Part shown: positions 1-4,823 of the stretch, one piece after another | How positions within the stretch are numbered: the first letter of the stretch is position 1 | How the letters are laid out: each line of letters begins with the position of its first letter | Source: Candidatus Woesearchaeota archaeon | GTDB taxonomy: Archaea > Nanobdellota > Nanobdellia > SCGC-AAA011-G17 > UBA489 | NCBI GenBank assembly: GCA_030679025.1 | Contig: JAUXTV010000058.1 | Span: 1-6,374, forward strand | DNA length: 6,374 bases | Direction of reading: 5' to 3' | The notes under the pieces: generated by a model | The model's input: the letters and a program-made list of their open reading frames with translations, nothing else | Told to the model about the DNA's origin: nothing | Databases searched by the model: none | Program-made: the position numbers and the translations under genes

Positions 1-2796
1 AATAAGATATTTGAGAAATCTGTAGAGCAACGGCCAAAAAATAAACAATATGTATTCTATGATGGTCCTCCCTTTGCAACAGGAACTCCCCATTACGGTC
101 ATATTCTAGGTTTAACGAGTAAAGATGTCTTCCCAAGATTCTGGACTATGAAAGGCTTCAGAGTTGAACGACGTTGGGGATGGGACTGTCATGGTTTGCC
201 TATTGAAAATATCGCGGAAAAAGAATTAGGCATCAAAGAAAAAAAGCAAATTGAAGAGATGGGCGTAGAAAAATTCAACGAGTTCTGTCGTTCTAAAGTG
301 CTATCATTCGCCAAAGAGTGGAAAAAAACAATTACAAGAATGGGAAAGTGGATTGAATTTGATAATGCTTACAAGACAATGGATCCTGAGTATATGGAAA
401 CTATCTGGTACTTATTTAAAAAACTCTATGAAGACAAACTTATCTATGAAGGAAAAAAAGTATTATTATATTGTCCTAGATGTGAAACCCCTTTAGCAAC
501 CTCAGAAATAGCTATGGATAATAGTTATAAAGACATCACTGAAAAAACTGCAATTGCTAAATTTAAAATAAAAAATGAAAAAGATACTTATTTCCTTGCT
601 TGGACGACAACGCCATGGACCCTAATCGGAAACGTTGCGTTAGCTATTAATCCCATATTACAATATGTAAAAATTAAACAAAGTAAAGAACAGTATATTC
701 TTGCAAAAGATCGCCTACAAGAAATAAAAGAAAAATATGAAATAGTTGAACAAATCAAAGGAGATAAACTCATCAAGAAAGAGTATGAGCCGCTCTATGT
801 TATTCCTTCAGACAAAAAAGGACATCACATTGTCGATGGTGGTAATGAGGTAACAGCTGCTGAAGGTACAGGTATAGTCCATATGGCTCTCTATGGAGAA
901 TTTGACTATCGTATGATCAAAAAATATGATCTTCCCATTGTTCAACATGTGAATACACAAGGTAAATTGCATCAAGGTCCAAAGGAATGGCAAGGTCTTT
1001 GGTTCAAAAAAGCAGATGAAAAAGTCTTGCAAGATTTGGAAAAAAGAAATTTATTATATAAATCAGAGTCATACATGCACCCCTATCCTTTCTGTTACCG
1101 CTGTGAAACTCCCCTATTCTATAATGCATTAGACGCCTGGTTTGTAGATATTCAAAAAGTAAAAGAAAAGATTTTGAAAAAAAATAAAGATATTAACTGG
1201 CACCCAGAGCATATTAAAGAAGGACGTTTCAAATATATTCTAGAGAACGCTCCAGACTGGTGTATATCAAGAAACCGTTTCTGGGCAACAGCTATTCCTG
1301 TATGGAAATGCACCAAATGTCCAGAGCTAGTCGTTATAGGTAGTGTCAAAGAGCTTGCAGAAAAAGCTCTAGAAAAAGTTCCGAAGGAGCTTGATCTTCA
1401 CAAACATGTCGTTGACAAAATACATTTGAAATGTATGAAATGTAAAGGAACTATGAATCGTATTCCTGAGGTGATGGATTGTTGGTTTGAATCTGGTAGT
1501 ATGCCTTATGCAGCAAAGCACTATCCTTTTGAAAATAAAGAATGGTTTAAAGAAAATTTTCCAGCAGACTTTATTTCTGAGTATATTGCACAAACAAGAA
1601 CGTGGTTTTATTACATGCACGTGTTAGGGGTTCTTCTCTTTGATAAGCCGTCCTTTAAGCATGTAATGGTTACAGGAACTATCCTAGCTTCAGATGGTTC
1701 AAAAATGTCTAAATCCAAAGGAAACTATCCTGATCCTAGTATTATTTTTGATAAATATGGTGCAGACGCACTTCGTTGTTACTTAATGCTCTCGCCTTTA
1801 ATGAAAGCAGAAGACATCAATTTCAATGAAGAAACTCTGAAAGAAGTCTATAGAAAAATAATTATGTTAACAGAAAATATTAAAGCCTTCTATGAACTCT
1901 ATGGTAAAGAAAATGGAGTTTTAGATAACTCTTCATCGAATAATATTCTAGACAAATGGATAGTCAGTAAAACAAATACGACCATTACAGAAATTACCTC
2001 GGCTATGGAATCCTATGACACAGTAACAGCTACGAGCACACTCATGCAGTTTATTGATGAGATATCAACTTGGTATATTCGTAGAAGCAGAGATCGTTTC
2101 AAATTCGATGATAAAAAAGAAAAACAAAATGCTATCCAGACTTTAGGATATATATTACATACTTTAGCTAAGCTCATGGCACCTATAGCTCCATTTATCG
2201 CTGAAGATATACAACAATGTTTGCGAAAAGAAAACAAGAAACTTCCAGAGTCTATTCATCTAGAGTCTTGGCCTGTAGCAGATATCAAAAAAATGAGTAA
2301 AAAGTTAAATGAAGAAATGCAGCAAGTTCGTGACATCGTCAGCAAAGCATTAGAAGCTCGAGAGAAGGCAAAGATACCCATCCGTCAAATTCTTGCGAAA
2401 ATAGAAATCAAAGGTGCAAATTTAGAAAAAGAGTATCTTCCTTTAATTGCTGAAGAAGTAAATGTTAAAGAGGTAGTCCAAAAGAAAGGAGAAACTTTTG
2501 CAATTATATTAGACACTAAAATAACTCCTGAACTTATGAAAGAAGGAATGGTCCGTGAGCTCATTAGAATTGTAAATGGATATCGTAAAGCACAAGGCAT
2601 GAATATTGATGATCGCATCCAATTAGTTATAAGTATGGAAGAAAACATTACTGCATTCGAAGAAGAATTAAAGCAAAAGGTTGGAGCGAAAACTTTAACA
2701 TGGATGAAAAAAGGAGAAAAGATAGTAGGATACTCTCTAGTCAAGAAAGAGCAGATTAAAGAAAAAGAAGTGGAAATAGCTTTCAAAAAATGTTAA
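1..2796 (+). CDS. ileS: Isoleucyl-tRNA synthetase (IleRS), 5'-truncated by window edge
   Basis: This class Ia synthetase charges tRNA-Ile with isoleucine in the cytoplasm. The reading frame is open from base 1, giving 931 visible residues; probably only about 20 N-terminal residues are missing. Seen: the HIGH-type motif HYGH at residues 31-34 inside PHYGHILG, then GWDCHGLPIE, where DCHGLP is typical of IleRS and ValRS usually has DNHGLP. The CP1 editing domain has TTPWT (about 203-207) and GTGIVH (289-294). CxxC pairs (CPRC, CYRC, CTKC, CMKC) look like zinc knuckles. The KMSKS motif is exact at residues 568-572 (bases 1702-1716). An anticodon-binding domain follows, then a C-terminal archaeal/eukaryotic-type segment (RKAQGMNIDDRI). 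The HYGH form and C-terminus fit the eukaryote-like IleRS type. The editing motif is one residue shorter than usual, but D302 is kept. The last 7 nt overlap the next gene. The first ATG, at 148, is internal and is not the start, because HYGH lies upstream of it. Confidence 0.97.
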   Translation, partial: NKIFEKSVEQRPKNKQYVFYDGPPFATGTPHYGHILGLTSKDVFPRFWTMKGFRVERRWGWDCHGLPIENIAEKELGIKEKKQIEEMGVEKFNEFCRSKVLSFAKEWKKTITRMGKWIEFDNAYKTMDPEYMETIWYLFKKLYEDKLIYEGKKVLLYCPRCETPLATSEIAMDNSYKDITEKTAIAKFKIKNEKDTYFLAWTTTPWTLIGNVALAINPILQYVKIKQSKEQYILAKDRLQEIKEKYEIVEQIKGDKLIKKEYEPLYVIPSDKKGHHIVDGGNEVTAAEGTGIVHMALYGEFDYRMIKKYDLPIVQHVNTQGKLHQGPKEWQGLWFKKADEKVLQDLEKRNLLYKSESYMHPYPFCYRCETPLFYNALDAWFVDIQKVKEKILKKNKDINWHPEHIKEGRFKYILENAPDWCISRNRFWATAIPVWKCTKCPELVVIGSVKELAEKALEKVPKELDLHKHVVDKIHLKCMKCKGTMNRIPEVMDCWFESGSMPYAAKHYPFENKEWFKENFPADFISEYIAQTRTWFYYMHVLGVLLFDKPSFKHVMVTGTILASDGSKMSKSKGNYPDPSIIFDKYGADALRCYLMLSPLMKAEDINFNEETLKEVYRKIIMLTENIKAFYELYGKENGVLDNSSSNNILDKWIVSKTNTTITEITSAMESYDTVTATSTLMQFIDEISTWYIRRSRDRFKFDDKKEKQNAIQTLGYILHTLAKLMAPIAPFIAEDIQQCLRKENKKLPESIHLESWPVADIKKMSKKLNEEMQQVRDIVSKALEAREKAKIPIRQILAKIEIKGANLEKEYLPLIAEEVNVKEVVQKKGETFAIILDTKITPELMKEGMVRELIRIVNGYRKAQGMNIDDRIQLVISMEENITAFEEELKQKVGAKTLTWMKKGEKIVGYSLVKKEQIKEKEVEIAFKKC

Positions 2797-3809
2797 ATAT
2801 AAAACAAGTAATAATGTTCATTGTAGTTTTTCTAGCTATGTCTATAGTAGTACAAGCTGAAGAACAAACTATTAAGTTAACTCTCAGACAAGCAGAAGGA
2901 AACCAAGAAATTAAAAATGTTTGGTTAAATATAATTATTCTAGATAAAGAATCCAATGAAGAAAGAATTATTTCTTCTTTTATTCGAACTAATCCCATTA
3001 CCTTGCGCCTTGAACCAGGAGACTATTTGCTCAAGTTTCAAATTGATGATCTACAAACACCTGGTAAAGATTATTATGCAGAACAAGAGCTTCTTTTAGA
3101 AAATCCTAGAGATCAAGAAGTTATTGCTTTCCCAGTAGGCTCTGTAAAAGGAGTTGTGTATGACACTTTAAATAATCTAGTAAGCGAAGCAGTCTTGAAA
3201 GTAGAGTGTAGTAGAGAATATGGTGAAAGATTCCCTATAGAAACTGATCGAGTAGGTTCATTTTCTCTAAACTATGCTCCTCTCGGTGAATGTGTTATTA
3301 CTGCTACTGCTAATAACGCTGTTGGTTCGGGTAGAATAACTGTTGAGAAGGGAGTTTCACATACTTTAGAAATTCGATTAAATCGCGCAGTGATTTCTGA
3401 AGGAGGAAATCAATGGACCATCTTCTGGAGCATAGTTATCATTGTTCTCTTAGCAGGTCTAGGTTGGTTCGGCTGGAAGTATTGGCAAAAAAGTCAAAAA
3501 TTTGTACAACATATGCCTCCAAGTCAAGAAAAGAAACAAGAAGAACAACAATCCCAAGAAAAAATTAGTAAGCGAACACAAGATATCCTAAACACACTCA
3601 ATGAAAAAGAAAAAAAAGTAGTTATGTTTTTGTTAAACCATCAGCACACATCCACACAGGCAAAAATACGCTATGAATCAGGTATTCCTAAGACTACTTT
3701 GGTTCGTATCTTTATTAGTCTGCAAAATAAAAAAATAATTAGTATTGAAACGATGGGTAAATTAAAAAAGATTAAGCTGACAAATTGGTTTTTAGACAAG
3801 GAAAATTAA
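2790..3809 (+). CDS. Membrane-anchored winged-helix protein with extracytoplasmic beta-sandwich domains
   Basis: I do not recognise a named gene; the architecture is clear. Of 339 residues, 1-23 look like a signal peptide (K5, hydrophobic core, VQA|EE cleavage). About 24-113 look like a beta-rich domain. About 117-200 resemble a carboxypeptidase-regulatory-like fold (KGVVYD..., G-x-F-x-L, then a YAPLGEC-like turn), with cysteines 140 and 168 that could form a disulfide. One TM helix spans about 209-230 and is followed by basic residues (KYWQK). A Q/E/K-rich linker (about 232-260) leads to a winged helix (about 262-333) with the pattern SGIPKTTLVRIF for the recognition helix and a short basic wing. 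Predicted topology is outside domain, TM, cytoplasmic DNA-binding domain, which suggests a one-component membrane regulator; its target and ligand are unknown. The ATG at 2790 overlaps the ileS stop by 7 nt, suggesting translational coupling. There is no strong ribosome-binding site. An alternative ATG at 2814 would lose the K5 charge of the signal peptide. Confidence 0.85.
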   Translation: MLNIKQVIMFIVVFLAMSIVVQAEEQTIKLTLRQAEGNQEIKNVWLNIIILDKESNEERIISSFIRTNPITLRLEPGDYLLKFQIDDLQTPGKDYYAEQELLLENPRDQEVIAFPVGSVKGVVYDTLNNLVSEAVLKVECSREYGERFPIETDRVGSFSLNYAPLGECVITATANNAVGSGRITVEKGVSHTLEIRLNRAVISEGGNQWTIFWSIVIIVLLAGLGWFGWKYWQKSQKFVQHMPPSQEKKQEEQQSQEKISKRTQDILNTLNEKEKKVVMFLLNHQHTSTQAKIRYESGIPKTTLVRIFISLQNKKIISIETMGKLKKIKLTNWFLDKEN

Positions 3810-3827
3810 CTTCTTTAGTAAATTGGG

Positions 3828-3847
3828 CCTTATTTTATGATCTTTTT
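3828..3847 (+). terminator. T-rich tract, probable transcription end of ileS operon
   Basis: Two T-rich runs (TTATTTTAT and TCTTTTT) lie about 20-40 nt after the stop of the membrane winged-helix gene. Archaeal RNA polymerase commonly terminates at U-rich tracts without needing a hairpin. Position and composition fit, but in AT-rich DNA this is weak evidence. Confidence 0.35.
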
Positions 3848-3848
3848 A

Positions 3849-3894
3849 GAGAAAGGACTAAAATAGTAAGAAAAAAAGAGATAAAAGTCCTCTC
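3849..3894 (+). repeat. Imperfect inverted repeat upstream of TATA box
   Basis: GAG-AA-AGGACT (3849-3859) can pair with AGTCCT-CTC (3886-3894), giving 9 bp with a 2-nt bulge across a 26-nt AT-rich loop. A further AGGAC at 3908-3912 makes an inverted pair with GTCCT (3887-3891) on either side of the TATA box. This could be an operator for the promoter at 3898 or a terminator-like fold of the upstream transcript. It could also be chance. Confidence 0.35.
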
Positions 3895-3897
3895 AAG

Positions 3898-3908
3898 TTA
3901 TATATAAA
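3898..3908 (+). promoter_or_regulatory. Archaeal TATA box for the structured leader / micro-ORF transcript
   Basis: TTATATATAAA is a strong match to an archaeal box A. Initiation about 25 nt downstream of its centre would fall near 3928-3932, just before the 5' strand of the stem that begins at 3935. This is the best support that the downstream RNA is really transcribed as its own unit. No clear purine-rich BRE can be defined. Confidence 0.55.
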
Positions 3909-3934
3909 GGACCGTCTTAGTAATTTTAACTCAA

Positions 3935-3997
3935 CCTAAACCCATGGAGTAGGGGTATGCATATGCATACTCCCTCCACATTTTATTCTAGTTTAGG
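3935..3997 (+). ncRNA. Candidate structured RNA or 5' leader element
   Basis: CCTAAAC (3935-3941) is the exact complement of GTTTAGG (3991-3997), a 7-bp closing stem. It encloses a hairpin at 3945-3978: TGGAG/CTCCA (5 bp), a TA bulge at 3950-3951, then a 9-bp stem of 3952-3960 with 3965-3973 (one G-U) and an ATAT loop. The core contains the perfect 16-bp palindrome GTATGCATATGCATAC (3955-3970). A 12-nt U-rich strand (3979-3990) joins the hairpin to the closing stem. The closing stem includes the GG at 3996-3997, which belongs to the likely ribosome-binding site (3995-4002) of the micro-ORF at 4010, so the fold could hide it. The alternative is a short free ncRNA ending at the U-rich stretch. 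It matches no riboswitch class I recognise. The base-pairing is seen; the function is inferred. Confidence 0.45.
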
Positions 3998-4009
3998 AAG
4001 GTACTCAAA

Positions 4010-4102
4010 ATGGAAACAAAACAAACAAGAAAAAAAGAACTTTTTTTAGTCTATAGTGTAATGACTGTTCTGACAGTGCTAATATTATTTATTATGCTAT
4101 AA
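4010..4102 (+). CDS. Putative 30-residue single-pass membrane micro-protein
   Basis: This ATG-to-TAA frame encodes 30 residues. The N-terminus is strongly basic and polar (METKQTRKKE) and is followed by a continuous hydrophobic stretch of about 20 residues (LFLVYSVMTVLTVLILFIML) ending at the stop. By the positive-inside rule this is a plausible tail-anchored, N-in membrane peptide. An AGGAAGGT sequence (3995-4002) sits 7 nt upstream of the ATG as a plausible ribosome-binding site. A TATA box at 3898 and the structured element at 3935-3997 lie upstream. No family is recognised. The ORF is short enough to arise by chance; the charge/hydrophobic layout and upstream signals are the reasons for listing it. 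Confidence 0.45.
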   Translation: METKQTRKKELFLVYSVMTVLTVLILFIML

Positions 4103-4130
4103 ACTTCAAAAGCAGCAAGTCTTCTTGAAC

Positions 4131-4152
4131 CCTTTATAAATACCTTTATAAA
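4131..4152 (+). promoter_or_regulatory. Tandem TATA boxes of the TBP gene
   Basis: The decamer CCTTTATAAA occurs twice, at 4131-4140 and 4143-4152, with starts 12 nt apart (about one helical turn). Each contains TTTATAA, a good archaeal box A. Predicted starts about 25 nt downstream of each centre fall near 4162 and 4174, giving leaders of about 30-40 nt before the ATG at 4203. Two adjacent binding sites for TBP in front of the TBP gene itself suggest dose-sensitive or alternative-start expression; this is inferred. Confidence 0.6.
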
Positions 4153-4190
4153 CCCTGATAACCTTCCAAAAATAGGCATTTGAGCTATAT

Positions 4191-4196
4191 GGGGGG
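4191..4196 (+). promoter_or_regulatory. G-rich ribosome-binding site of TBP
   Basis: A run of six G (GGGGGGAT context) ends 6 nt before the ATG at 4203. It can pair with the CCUCC of archaeal 16S rRNA, partly through G-U pairs. It supports the chosen start. Confidence 0.55.
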
Positions 4197-4202
4197 ATTT
4201 AT

Positions 4203-4757
4203 ATGCCAAGAAGACCAAAGAAAGAAATTAAAATCCAAAATATTGTTGCATCTGCTTCTTTAGAAAAAGATATTCCTTTAATCAAGCTTGCTGAAGCTTT
4301 GCCAAATACAGAGTATAATCCTGAGCAGTTTCCTGGTTTAGTAATGCGTATTAAAGAACCAAAAACATCAGCCTTAATCTTTAGTTCTGGAAAAATTGTC
4401 TGTACAGGCGCAAAATCTATGGCTAAAGTAAAAGAAGCTGTTAAAAAAATCATCCAAAATATAGAAAAAATCAAGATCAAAATCACAGTTGTCCCAAAAG
4501 TAACAGTACAAAACATGGTTGCTTCAGGCTCCATCGGTATGGACTTAAATTTGAATATGCTTGCCATGGAATTAGAAAACACTGAATATGAGCCAGAACA
4601 ATTTCCTGGTCTAGTGTATAAGCTGCCTGGGACAAGAGCAACGTTCTTATTGTTCAGTAATGGGAAAATCGTTTGTACAGGAACACGTTCTGAAGCAAAA
4701 TTGCGTGAATCTGTAGACTTATTGATTACTACTTTATTGAAAGTCAATAAAAAGTAA
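4203..4757 (+). CDS. tbp: TATA-binding protein (TBP, archaeal general transcription factor)
   Basis: TBP binds the TATA box and, with TFB, recruits RNA polymerase to archaeal promoters. At 184 residues it has the usual archaeal length. The two saddle-forming pseudo-repeats are plain: about 10-95 (IQNIVASASL ... NTEYNPEQFPGLV ... LIFSSGKIVCTGAKS) and about 101-184 (VQNMVASGSI ... NTEYEPEQFPGLV ... LLFSNGKIVCTGTRS). The four DNA-intercalating phenylalanines are present at F43, F60, F134 and F151, each pair offset by 91 residues as in other TBPs. The N-terminus (MPRRPKKEIK) and the C-terminus (KVNKK) are basic; the acidic C-terminal tail of some archaeal TBPs is absent. The ATG at 4203 is supported by the G-run ribosome-binding site, and tandem TATA boxes lie upstream. 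The MCM helicase gene starts 66 nt after the stop on the same strand. Confidence 0.97.
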   Translation: MPRRPKKEIKIQNIVASASLEKDIPLIKLAEALPNTEYNPEQFPGLVMRIKEPKTSALIFSSGKIVCTGAKSMAKVKEAVKKIIQNIEKIKIKITVVPKVTVQNMVASGSIGMDLNLNMLAMELENTEYEPEQFPGLVYKLPGTRATFLLFSNGKIVCTGTRSEAKLRESVDLLITTLLKVNKK

Positions 4758-4780
4758 ACTTCTCAAACACCCTAGGAACC

Positions 4781-4790
4781 TTTTTATACT
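4781..4790 (+). promoter_or_regulatory. Probable TATA box of the MCM gene
   Basis: TTTTTATACT lies in the short gap after TBP. Initiation about 25 nt downstream would be near 4810, leaving a short leader that includes the G-run at 4811-4815. The same T-run could instead help end the TBP transcript; the two roles are not exclusive. Confidence 0.45.
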
Positions 4791-4810
4791 TCCTCACCAT
4801 TTCCGGAAGC

Positions 4811-4815
4811 GGGGG
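4811..4815 (+). promoter_or_regulatory. Ribosome-binding site that fixes the MCM TTG start
   Basis: GGGGG followed by TTGA (resembling GGAGGTGA) sits 8 nt upstream of TTG 4824. The MCM frame has no in-frame ATG before 5136, so this site decides the start. Confidence 0.55.
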
Positions 4816-4823
4816 TTGAAAAA

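Noticed and set aside
148..150. ATG 148 as the start of ileS
   Set aside because: The frame is open to base 1 and the essential HYGH motif is encoded upstream at 91-102.
3945..3983. H/ACA or C/D box guide RNA (an ACA follows the hairpin at 3978-3980)
   Set aside because: The hairpin has no internal pseudouridylation pocket and no kink-turn motif; C (RUGAUGA) and D (CUGA) boxes are absent.
3935..3997. tRNA-like reading of the 7-bp stem CCTAAAC/GTTTAGG as an acceptor stem
   Set aside because: Only 49 nt lie between the strands, there is no T-arm consensus (GTTCRA) and no anticodon arm of normal shape.
3957..4049. Alternative 30-codon ORF beginning inside the palindrome (MHMHTPSTF...)
   Set aside because: It starts within the predicted hairpin with no ribosome-binding site, and its product has no recognisable layout; the overlapping frame at 4010 has both.
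4199..4747. Long minus-strand ORF opposite TBP, and other minus-strand ORFs within ileS and MCM
   Set aside because: These are antisense shadows of clearly conserved coding genes; their products show no family features.
4203..4757. Internal repeat of TBP as a recent duplication
   Set aside because: The two-fold pseudo-repeat is the normal ancient architecture of all TBPs.
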